A stretch of 10,469 nt of DNA, taken from positions 1 through 10,469 of the forward strand of contig JASHQT010000629.1 of NCBI GenBank assembly GCA_030039005.1. The letters run 5' to 3'. This document shows, one piece after another, positions 1-5,678 of this stretch; position 1 is the first letter of the stretch, and each line of letters begins with the position of its first letter. Made by a program: the position numbers and the translations under genes. The stretch is from Bryobacteraceae bacterium. Its GTDB lineage: Bacteria; Acidobacteriota; Terriglobia; Bryobacterales; Bryobacteraceae. The notes below the pieces were generated by a model, which saw nothing but the letters and a program-made list of their open reading frames with translations, searched no databases and was not told where the DNA came from.

Positions 1-581
1 TCGTTGCTGCCGCCGCTGTGGCCGGGCTTGCCGATCTGGAGCAGGAACTTGCCGTCTTCGGTGAACTTGAGGATCTGGTTGTCGCGAAAAGGCTGGATGC
101 GATCGCCAGGCTTGGACTCCTCGTCTTGACCGTTCACTGCGCCGCGCGCGCTCTGCGGACCGCGGCCATTACCTCCTAGCCAGACGTTCCCCTTGTAATC
201 CACCGTGATGCCGTGCGCCGATTCGGGCCAATTGTAGCCCTCGCCCGGACCGCCCCAGTGCCGCAGCAGGTTGCCTTCCTGATCGAATTCGAGCACCGGC
301 GGCGCGGGCGCGCAGCATTGCGCGATCTGCGGATGGGTGGTGGCGTGCTGCTCACCGGCTTCGAGCGAACCCACGCGATGGATGATCCAGATGTGATCCT
401 GCGGGTCGGCCGAGACGCCGATGGTCTGGCCGAGGATCCAGTGGTTGGGCAGCGGCTTGGGCCAGTAGGGATCGACCTCGAAACGCGGGGCCAGGACGGA
501 GGCGGCATGGACGGTGGTGCGGGTGCGCAAAGGAACGACAATGGTTGCGACAGCGATCAGCAACAGGGTGTAGCGCTTCAT
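1..581 (-). CDS. Secreted NHL-type beta-propeller protein, N-terminal part (runs off left edge)
   Basis: The reading frame opens with ATG at 581 and stays open for 193 codons to base 3, so the C-terminus lies outside the window. Residues 1-26 are a signal peptide (KR, hydrophobic LLLIAVATIVV core, cleavage probably near VHA-AS). The mature part starts with FEVDPYWPKPLPNHW (34-48), followed by GQTIGVSADPQDHIWIIHR and HGITVDYKGNVWLGGNG. These GxxxD..GxxWxxxR blades are typical of NHL/six-bladed propellers, which bacterial databases often label NHL repeat or peptidyl-alpha-hydroxyglycine alpha-amidating lyase-like. A vicinal Cys pair lies at 89-90. The start is supported by a GAGGA Shine-Dalgarno (593-589) seven bases upstream. 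Location is probably periplasmic. The substrate is unknown; I infer no enzymatic activity. It is divergent from the methyltransferase gene. Confidence 0.85.
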   Translation of the reverse strand, partial: MKRYTLLLIAVATIVVPLRTRTTVHAASVLAPRFEVDPYWPKPLPNHWILGQTIGVSADPQDHIWIIHRVGSLEAGEQHATTHPQIAQCCAPAPPVLEFDQEGNLLRHWGGPGEGYNWPESAHGITVDYKGNVWLGGNGRGPQSARGAVNGQDEESKPGDRIQPFRDNQILKFTEDGKFLLQIGKPGHSGGSN

Positions 582-602
582 GGGGCAATCCTCGCTGGGA
601 GA

Positions 603-608
603 AGTATA
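603..608 (-). promoter_or_regulatory. Candidate -10 element for the NHL propeller gene
   Basis: On the minus strand the hexamer TATACT (five of six to TATAAT) lies 21 bases before the ATG at 581, which would give a leader of about 15 bases containing the GAGGA ribosome site. No convincing -35 is present at the usual spacing, so this is a weak call. Confidence 0.25.
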
Positions 609-733
609 TACCCGCTGCGGATTCAGTGGAGATATTCTGAAGCTGCTGGCGCCGTCCGATATGAGGTTGTGACAGTATCATCGGTGGTGCACAGAGTGAA
701 TCTGCTGGACTTACTGGCTACATTGGCTTTGCG

Positions 734-742
734 TGTTACAAT
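734..742 (+). promoter_or_regulatory. Candidate extended -10 promoter for the restriction-modification cassette
   Basis: The sequence TGTTACAAT fits an extended -10 (TGn followed by TACAAT, five of six to consensus). No good -35 is seen 16-18 bases upstream, but extended -10 promoters tolerate that. Transcription would start near 749, giving a leader of roughly 110 bases before the methyltransferase ATG. Confidence 0.3.
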
Positions 743-857
743 CTCAGCCGAGTTCGTCGCAGTTCCCACGATGGTTGCCTGGGTCGTAGATCGGATGGAA
801 AACTGGACGAAACATTTTCCTCCCCCGCTGTTTTTTCGACTAGGATTGGTGTAGGCT

Positions 858-1856
858 ATGAGCAAGATGAACGCTACTGCCCGGGCATTGGAGTTTCGCT
901 CGGCAGAAGGGGAGATTGGCCGTGTCAGATATTCCCTGTTTCACGCCAATTGCCTTGAATGGATGGAGCTTCAACCTGCAAATCACGTCCAAGCGATTGT
1001 GACGGATCCGCCGTACGGGCTCAAGGAATATACGTCCGAAGAGAAAAGGAAGTTGAGAAACAAGCGCGGCGGCGTGTGGAGGATTCCTCCTTCGTTCGAT
1101 GGCTGCGAACGAAGCCCAGTCCCTCGCTTCACAGTCTTGACGGAAGTGGAGCGACAGCAAATTAGGGACTTCTTTGCGTCCTTCGCTACGCGCGCCCTAA
1201 GGGTAATGGTACCCGGAGGGCATCTTTTCATCGCCAGTAGTCCCCTGCTGTCTCACTTGGCCTATCTGCCCTTAATAGAGGTCGGGTTCGAGAAGCGTGG
1301 TGAGATCATTCGATTGGTCCAGACCTTACGCGGTGGTGACCGGCCAAAGAACGCACATGAAGAATTCTCAGGCGTGACAGTAATGCCACGTTCCTGTTGG
1401 GAGCCATGGGGCGTGTTTCGCAAGCCTTGTGAAGGCCGGGTGCAAGATAATCTGCGGAAGTGGAAAACTGGAGGACTTCGCAGAATTTCTGATCTCGCCC
1501 CTTTTGCTGATGTAATACCATCGGCCCCAACGCGGCGCGATGAGCGGAAGATCGCTCCGCATCCCTCCCTCAAACCCCAGTCATTCATGCGACAACTAGT
1601 GCGGGCCGCACTTCCGCTGGGCGAAGGGATCGTGCTTGATCCGTTCATGGGTGGTGGATCCACGATCGCCGCGGCGATAGCCGTAGGGTACCGCAGCATC
1701 GGTATCGAATCCGACTCCGAATTCTTTGAGCTGGCTGAGAAATCCGTTCCGAAACTTGCCGCCTTTGGTATCGATAGCGTTTCCCGTGTCATCAAGGCGA
1801 AGCATCATGTATCCTTGAACGAACGAGGCAAATCCCAGCTTGGCTTTTTCGGATGA
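858..1856 (+). CDS. Site-specific DNA methyltransferase (beta class, probably N6-adenine) of a type II restriction-modification system
   Basis: This 332-residue protein has the catalytic motif IV DPPY at 50-53, preceded by a conserved HANCLEWM stretch (29-36). The SAM-binding motif I region DPFMGGGST is at 261-269, followed by GYRSIGIESD. HPSLKP at 235-240 is the usual HPtxKP element just before motif I. The order DPPY, then target-recognition region, then FxGxG defines the beta class. DPPY rather than SPPY favours N6-adenine over N4-cytosine, though this is not decisive. The target-recognition region would be about residues 60-230, including the segment around KWKTGGLRRISDLAPF. Length and motifs look complete. 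The ATG at 858 has only a weak purine stretch upstream. It overlaps the next gene by 17 bases. Hand-counted GC (52-58% in sampled lines) is lower than in most neighbours, which fits horizontal acquisition. The target sequence cannot be read from the protein. Confidence 0.92.
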   Translation: MSKMNATARALEFRSAEGEIGRVRYSLFHANCLEWMELQPANHVQAIVTDPPYGLKEYTSEEKRKLRNKRGGVWRIPPSFDGCERSPVPRFTVLTEVERQQIRDFFASFATRALRVMVPGGHLFIASSPLLSHLAYLPLIEVGFEKRGEIIRLVQTLRGGDRPKNAHEEFSGVTVMPRSCWEPWGVFRKPCEGRVQDNLRKWKTGGLRRISDLAPFADVIPSAPTRRDERKIAPHPSLKPQSFMRQLVRAALPLGEGIVLDPFMGGGSTIAAAIAVGYRSIGIESDSEFFELAEKSVPKLAAFGIDSVSRVIKAKHHVSLNERGKSQLGFFG

Positions 1857-2457
1857 CGGCTTCGACAGTAGCGTGAAGCGCCCTCCGGGTCTAACTATTG
1901 CCCACATAAGCGCCGCTGTCGATTTTGTGGAGGACAGAGCCGAGGACCTGATCGATCTTTACTATGAACAAGCCAATATTTTCAGTGGCGTCGTAGGCAT
2001 TCTAGGCGTTCGAGCCTTGGATTCTCTGAGCCCCTACAAGCGACATAAGCATCCAGACACGGCACAGCAGCGCTTCCCGGATCTCTCCTTGAGAGGCCGG
2101 CTAAACCCTCCGGCGATTGAAGCGTTGGAATCGAAGGGAAGCACGCGGCCCTGGTCAATCCAGTCTCACTACAATCACGCTGGTTGGTACATTGTCTGGC
2201 GGTATGGCGTGGATCCAACTAAGCGGATGAAACCGCCCAAGCGAATTTTCGTCTGGCGGGTCGATCTTCCGTTCTTGGGTGAGGAACATTGGAAGTACGA
2301 GGGCAGCAAGGCTGCTCACGGCAAAGGCGGCAGAACGCACACTTTCGGAGTCTCAAATCCCAAAGAAGTGATCCAGAAGGCCATTGTCTACCAAGCACCA
2401 ACTGTACGGCTGTCCGGCGGGAAGCCGTGCCTGTTCGACGCCGGCACACCAGGTTAG
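1840..2457 (+). CDS. Putative PD-(D/E)XK restriction endonuclease partner of the methyltransferase
   Basis: I do not recognise a named family for this 205-residue protein. Evidence for an endonuclease is its position, immediately downstream of and overlapping an orphan-style methyltransferase, plus a plausible nuclease motif: PD at 80-81, then 15 residues, then ESK at 97-99 (D81-X15-E97-x-K99). Next come a very aromatic, basic segment (RPWSIQSHYNHAGWYIVWRY, 103-122) and a Gly/Lys-rich segment EGSKAAHGKGG (154-164), which could contact DNA. There is no signal peptide or membrane segment. The start is a TTG at 1840 with GAGG at 1825-1828 eleven bases upstream; an in-frame GTG at 1873 (codon 12) would avoid the overlap but has no good ribosome site. 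Overlap plus a weak start suggests translation coupled to, and lower than, the methyltransferase. It could instead be a non-nuclease accessory protein. Confidence 0.65.
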   Translation: MAFSDDGFDSSVKRPPGLTIAHISAAVDFVEDRAEDLIDLYYEQANIFSGVVGILGVRALDSLSPYKRHKHPDTAQQRFPDLSLRGRLNPPAIEALESKGSTRPWSIQSHYNHAGWYIVWRYGVDPTKRMKPPKRIFVWRVDLPFLGEEHWKYEGSKAAHGKGGRTHTFGVSNPKEVIQKAIVYQAPTVRLSGGKPCLFDAGTPG

Positions 2458-2514
2458 GCCTCACCGAAGCTCCGCACCGACTCGGACGGACAACGCATGG
2501 GTCCAGGAGTAGTT

Positions 2515-3894
2515 TCAGTCCAAAGGAACGGAGCCAGTATATCGGAGAATGTAGAGCCCGCCGGTGAAGCGATCATTCGCATAAATCAGGCCGTTTTCAT
2601 CCACGATCGCGTGATTCATCTGAGCCGTGTGCGTCGGATTTCCGGGCGGCGCGGCGGGGATGTAGTAGCCGATTTCGTCCAGATGCGGCGGCGCATGGGA
2701 AACGCCGGTGGGACCGTCGACGATATGAAAGATCCGCACGCCCCCGTTGAACCAGCTCGCGACCGTGGTGTTCTTGAGATTCGCCGATGTGGGCCCGGGA
2801 AAATTCGGATGCAGATTGTGCGCGCCGAATCGGCCACCGCGCGTGCAAAGCTCGTCGTCGTTCGAGTGCAGCGGCGCGGTGTCAATTACCATCGGATTTG
2901 TTTCGGCGCGAATGTCCAGCAGCCAGACCAGCTTGGGCGCGTCGGCGCAATTGTCGTGCGTGTCTTCGTCGGAGACGAACGCGAGGCTCCGGCTGAAGAT
3001 GGGCTGGAAGGTGTGGGTCCAGGCCGGATAGGGCGGCGAAAACACGGCGTGGCCGATGACGCGCGGCGTGAAGGAGCGCGCGCGGCCCGCCTTCACTTCG
3101 GTGAGGCCCGAAATATCCAGGATGAACGCGCCGCCATCGATGTAGGCGACGTAGGCGCGGTCGGGATGATCGGGCCAGACTTCGGTTTGATGCGGACGAT
3201 AGCCGTCGTCGAAGGGCACATGGCGCTTGGGGAGGCATTCGGGCAGGCACACATCGCCCTGGCGCGTGCCCGGATACCACCAGCGCCCTACTTCACGTGG
3301 ATTCCGCGGGTCGCGCAGATCGACGATCATGTAGAATTGGTCGTCATTGGGATTCGTCGGATCGAAATCGGCCGCGCCGGTAGTCATGTGCGCGAACTCG
3401 CCGTCCACGAACCAGACGCAATGGACGCCGCGCGAGTTAGCGCCGGAGGTATCGAAGAACGAGAGCTTCAGATCGTCGAGCCGTTGCGCGGTGCGGACGC
3501 GATCGAGGTTGGATACATCCAGCACCCACAGGCCCGCGGATTTCGTGCCTTTTTTGTTCGTCTGGTTGGCGATCACCAGCGTGTTGCCCGAAAGGCCGAG
3601 TGAATTGCAGCGCGTGACGCCGGGAGCGGGCGAGGGAAGCTGATTCAGCAGCAGCGGATTTTCGGGGTGCGTTACGTCGAGGATGCTGAGGCAGGTCTTT
3701 TCACCTTCGTGCGCCAGATACAGGATGCGCCGGCCATCGAGCTGTTGGATCGCCATGCCTTCGCCGCCGTCGCCATTGCCCGCAAGGTCGTTGTGGGCGA
3801 CCAGCGTCATGTTTTTCGACTCGGGCTGCGCTTGCGCGCTCAAAATCACGGCCGCCCCGAGCGCTGCGCCGATTACCATGGCAACATTGCGCAT
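2515..3894 (-). CDS. Secreted LVIVD-repeat beta-propeller protein
   Basis: This 459-residue protein has an N-terminal signal peptide (hydrophobic 5-20, cleavage after AQA at 20-22). The mature part holds a series of LVIVD-type blades, recognisable as L-x-[IV]-x-D-[VI]-x-x-x-x-x-P: CLSILDVTHPENP, LWVLDVSNLDRV, FYMIVDLRDPRNP, AFILDISGLTEV, VWLLDIRAETNP and VRIFHIVDGP. There is a HNDLAGNGDGGEGM segment near 34-47 and a HNLHPNFPG segment late in the protein. Such proteins are extracytoplasmic propellers of unknown substrate. The start follows the 77-residue gene's stop by 11 bases, suggesting one transcript with the SMP-30 gene, but no Shine-Dalgarno is visible before the ATG at 3894 or the in-frame ATG at 3879. 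Its 3' end converges with the restriction-modification cassette across 57 bases without an obvious terminator hairpin. Confidence 0.88.
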   Translation of the reverse strand: MRNVAMVIGAALGAAVILSAQAQPESKNMTLVAHNDLAGNGDGGEGMAIQQLDGRRILYLAHEGEKTCLSILDVTHPENPLLLNQLPSPAPGVTRCNSLGLSGNTLVIANQTNKKGTKSAGLWVLDVSNLDRVRTAQRLDDLKLSFFDTSGANSRGVHCVWFVDGEFAHMTTGAADFDPTNPNDDQFYMIVDLRDPRNPREVGRWWYPGTRQGDVCLPECLPKRHVPFDDGYRPHQTEVWPDHPDRAYVAYIDGGAFILDISGLTEVKAGRARSFTPRVIGHAVFSPPYPAWTHTFQPIFSRSLAFVSDEDTHDNCADAPKLVWLLDIRAETNPMVIDTAPLHSNDDELCTRGGRFGAHNLHPNFPGPTSANLKNTTVASWFNGGVRIFHIVDGPTGVSHAPPHLDEIGYYIPAAPPGNPTHTAQMNHAIVDENGLIYANDRFTGGLYILRYTGSVPLD

Positions 3895-3905
3895 GACGAC
3901 AGCGA

Positions 3906-4139
3906 TCAGGCGTGCAGGGGGACAAACAAGCGGGACCCCGATTGATGGGAGAGCGCGTGCCGCTCGATGGCAGCGATGCAGCGCTCATAGGCCCGTTCGC
4001 GCGCCGCGAGAAATTGGAGCAATTCTTCCGCGACTTGCCCGGCGCGGAAAGCCTCCACGACTTGATCTTTTAGCTTTTGGACCTCTTCGAGCGCGATGGC
4101 GGCCTGATCGGCCAGCAGTTTGCATTCGGCGCAGCTCAT
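3906..4139 (-). CDS. Small helical CxxC protein, function unknown
   Basis: This 77-residue protein starts MSCAECKLLADQ: a CAEC pair at residues 3-6 followed by a long, charged, Ala/Glu/Leu-rich helical stretch (about 7-60, with EEVQKLKDQVVEAF and EELLQFLAARERAYERC) that could form a helical hairpin or coiled coil. No signal peptide or membrane segment is seen, so it is probably cytoplasmic. It fits tightly between the SMP-30 gene (36 bases upstream) and the LVIVD gene (11 bases downstream), all on the minus strand, which supports it being real and cotranscribed. The third Cys at residue 54 could join a metal site or dimer. I see no Shine-Dalgarno before the ATG. I do not recognise the family. 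Confidence 0.6.
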   Translation of the reverse strand: MSCAECKLLADQAAIALEEVQKLKDQVVEAFRAGQVAEELLQFLAARERAYERCIAAIERHALSHQSGSRLFVPLHA

Positions 4140-4175
4140 ACCGTTGGGGAGTCTAACACAGAGTGGCCCAGGTGG

Positions 4176-5210
4176 CTAGGCAATGTGCGCTCCGATAGTG
4201 TTTACGTATACGGCATAGAGTGACTGGCTGGCGGCCATGAACAGCCGGTTGCGGCGCGTGGCGCCGAAGCAGATATTGGCGCAGTTTTCGGGAAGCCGGA
4301 TCTCGCCGATCGGCTCGCCCGAGGGCGCGACGATTTGCACACCGGGCGGGGCGCCGCACCAGACGTTGCCATCGATGTCGCAGCGGATGCCATCGGCCGC
4401 GCCTACCTTGAATTGCACGAAGCGCTGGCCATTGCGCAGCTTATTGTTGCTATCGAGATCGTAGACGCGGACTTCGCGCGGCGTGCCGGTGTCGCAGATG
4501 TAGACCTTCTTGTAATCGGGCGAGAAGCAAATGCCGTTGGGCTCATTTTGCTCGTCACTCACTTTTTCCATCTGTCCGGTTTTTCCGTCCACGCGATAGA
4601 CGGCCTCCTTGATCTGCGGATCGCCCTTGTAGCCTTCGTAATAGCCGCTGATTCCGTAGATCGGGTCCGTAAACCAGATGCCGCCGTCGGGATGTACCAC
4701 GATGTCGTTGGGCGAGTTCAGCCGCTTGCCTTCGAACTTGTCGGCGATCGTTGTGACGGTGCCGTTGTATTCATAGCGCGCGACGCGGCGCCCGCCGTGC
4801 TCGCAGGAAAGCTCGCGGCCTTCGAAGTCGAAGGTGTTGCCGTTGCTGAAACCGGATGGCGAGCGGAAGACTGTGACGCGCGCGTCCTCCTCAATCCAGC
4901 GCATCTGGCGATTGTTCGGAATGTCGCTCCAGACCAGGTAGCGGCCCACGCCGTTCCAGGCGACACCTTCGGCCCATAGTGTGCCGGTAAACAGGCGCTG
5001 GATCGTGGTGTTGCCGACCATGTAGCGGCGGAAGCGATTGTCGAGCGCGACGATGTCGGGGTCGGGGTAGCGGACCGGTTGATCGCCGGACCAACTGCGC
5101 GGCGCGGGCGTGCTCGGTGGCGTTTGTTGCGCGAACGCGATGCGGCTCAGTGCGGTCGCGCCGAGAGCGGATTGAAGAAACGAGCGGCGGCTACGGGGCA
5201 TACCTGTCAT
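4176..5210 (-). CDS. Tat-exported SMP-30/gluconolactonase/LRE-family protein
   Basis: The 344-residue protein opens with a twin-arginine signal (SRRSFLQSALGATAL, 7-21; cleavage probably after AFA at 25-27), so it is exported folded to the periplasm. The six-bladed propeller carries the family's divalent-metal and catalytic set: E81 in WAEGVAW, N168 in NSPNDIVVHPDGGIWFTDP, N225 in EPNGICFSPD and D273 in ADGIRCDIDGNVW, aligning with Glu18, Asn103, Asn154 and Asp204 of human SMP30. Family members hydrolyse sugar lactones or related esters; the substrate here is unknown. It lies divergently, 52 bases from a set encoding a PQQ dehydrogenase and cytochrome, so lactone hydrolysis after periplasmic oxidation is a reasonable inference. 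The start is uncertain between ATG 5210 and ATG 5201 (codon 4); neither has a clear Shine-Dalgarno, and the Tat motif is kept in both. Confidence 0.9.
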   Translation of the reverse strand: MTGMPRSRRSFLQSALGATALSRIAFAQQTPPSTPAPRSWSGDQPVRYPDPDIVALDNRFRRYMVGNTTIQRLFTGTLWAEGVAWNGVGRYLVWSDIPNNRQMRWIEEDARVTVFRSPSGFSNGNTFDFEGRELSCEHGGRRVARYEYNGTVTTIADKFEGKRLNSPNDIVVHPDGGIWFTDPIYGISGYYEGYKGDPQIKEAVYRVDGKTGQMEKVSDEQNEPNGICFSPDYKKVYICDTGTPREVRVYDLDSNNKLRNGQRFVQFKVGAADGIRCDIDGNVWCGAPPGVQIVAPSGEPIGEIRLPENCANICFGATRRNRLFMAASQSLYAVYVNTIGAHIA

Positions 5211-5215
5211 TTATA
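5210..5215 (-). promoter_or_regulatory. Candidate -10 (TATAAA) for the SMP-30 gene
   Basis: On the minus strand TATAAA ends eight bases before the ATG at 5201 and touches the ATG at 5210. If used, transcription would start at or next to the 5201 ATG, giving a leaderless mRNA, which would fit the lack of a Shine-Dalgarno. The -35 region is poor, so this is tentative. Confidence 0.25.
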
Positions 5216-5216
5216 C

Positions 5217-5231
5217 ATCAGCGCGACTGAT
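5217..5231. repeat. Short inverted repeat in the divergent promoter region
   Basis: ATCAG (5217-5221) and CTGAT (5227-5231) form a perfect dyad around CGCGA. It sits between the start of the SMP-30 gene and that of the 126-residue gene, next to both -10 candidates, where an operator would be expected. At five bases per arm it could be chance. Confidence 0.3.
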
Positions 5232-5235
5232 CCTG

Positions 5236-5241
5236 TATGAT
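5236..5241 (+). promoter_or_regulatory. Candidate -10 (TATGAT) for the PQQ dehydrogenase gene set
   Basis: TATGAT (five of six to consensus) lies 21 bases before the ATG at 5263. No clear -35 is present. The following leader contains the strong ribosome site at 5253-5259. Confidence 0.25.
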
Positions 5242-5262
5242 GACGGGACATCGGAGGAGCCC

Positions 5263-5643
5263 ATGAAATCGGGGATTGGACTGCTCGCGGCCATTCTGGC
5301 CGTCGCACCGGTAAAGGCGCAATCGAACGCCGGGTACGGCGTCGGGCATATTGATGAGGGTCTGGTGATAGGGGCAGTCGTGGGTGCAGCCGCGGTCGTC
5401 GGGGTCGGGGTCACATTCCTGGTTTTGCTTAATCGCGGCGTAGCGGAGGGTTGTATCGTGGAGTCCGGTGGAAAAAGAACGTTCGTGACGGCCGACAAAA
5501 CCGTGTACTCGGTTTCCGATGCGAGCCCTGCGCTGCCGGCCGGCGATCGCGTGAAGGTGAAGGGCCACAAGTCCGGTCCGTCGACGGCGCGTTCGATCCA
5601 GGTGGACAGAGTTCTGCGGGATTACGGCCGCTGCACGCCGTAG
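5263..5643 (+). CDS. Small exported protein with one membrane segment and a beta-rich C-terminal domain, function unknown
   Basis: This 126-residue protein starts at ATG 5263 behind a strong GGAGGAG (5253-5259). Residues 1-20 look like a signal peptide (cleavage near VKA or KAQ). A Gly/Ala/Val-rich membrane helix follows at about 33-57 (LVIGAVVGAAAVVGVGVTFLVLL). The C-terminal part (60-126) begins GVAEGCIVESGGKRTF and has the alternating pattern of a small beta-barrel (VYSVSD...GDRVKVKG...ARSIQVDRV). Its two Cys, C64 and C124, bracket the domain and could form a disulfide. The pattern resembles small acidobacterial domains that start GC(L/V) and contain G-x-x-V-x-V-x-G, but I cannot assign a family. 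It is 35 bases upstream of the PQQ dehydrogenase gene and probably cotranscribed, so a role anchoring or assisting that enzyme is possible but unproven. Confidence 0.75.
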   Translation: MKSGIGLLAAILAVAPVKAQSNAGYGVGHIDEGLVIGAVVGAAAVVGVGVTFLVLLNRGVAEGCIVESGGKRTFVTADKTVYSVSDASPALPAGDRVKVKGHKSGPSTARSIQVDRVLRDYGRCTP

Positions 5644-5678
5644 CCCAATTCGAAGCGCATCGCGCCGCGGTTGCAGAT

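Larger units (their letters stand above)
582..857. other. Divergent intergenic region with lower GC
   Basis: This stretch lies between the start codons of the NHL gene (minus) and the DNA methyltransferase gene (plus). One line counted by hand (661-720) is 45% GC, against 65-78% in several lines of the right-hand genes. Open frames crossing it have no recognisable protein character. I see no small regulator gene (for example a restriction-modification C protein), no RNA gene and no clear inverted repeat, only the two weak promoter candidates listed separately. Confidence 0.6.

Noticed and set aside
213..854. 213-codon plus-strand open frame before the methyltransferase gene
   Set aside because: It is antisense to the NHL gene for more than half its length, and the remainder in the intergenic region has no protein character.
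2458..2514. Terminator between the endonuclease candidate and the LVIVD gene
   Set aside because: Only a four-base CCGA/TCGG dyad is visible and no T-run follows, so a terminator cannot be supported.
2497..3603. 368-codon plus-strand open frame opposite the LVIVD gene
   Set aside because: No signal peptide or recognisable motif, strong Arg/Val/Gly bias typical of antisense frames, and it covers the clear LVIVD repeats on the other strand.
5451..5678. Upstream extension of the PQQ dehydrogenase frame by 76 codons
   Set aside because: It overlaps the 126-residue gene out of frame and would bury the signal peptide; the real start is 5679 or 5691.
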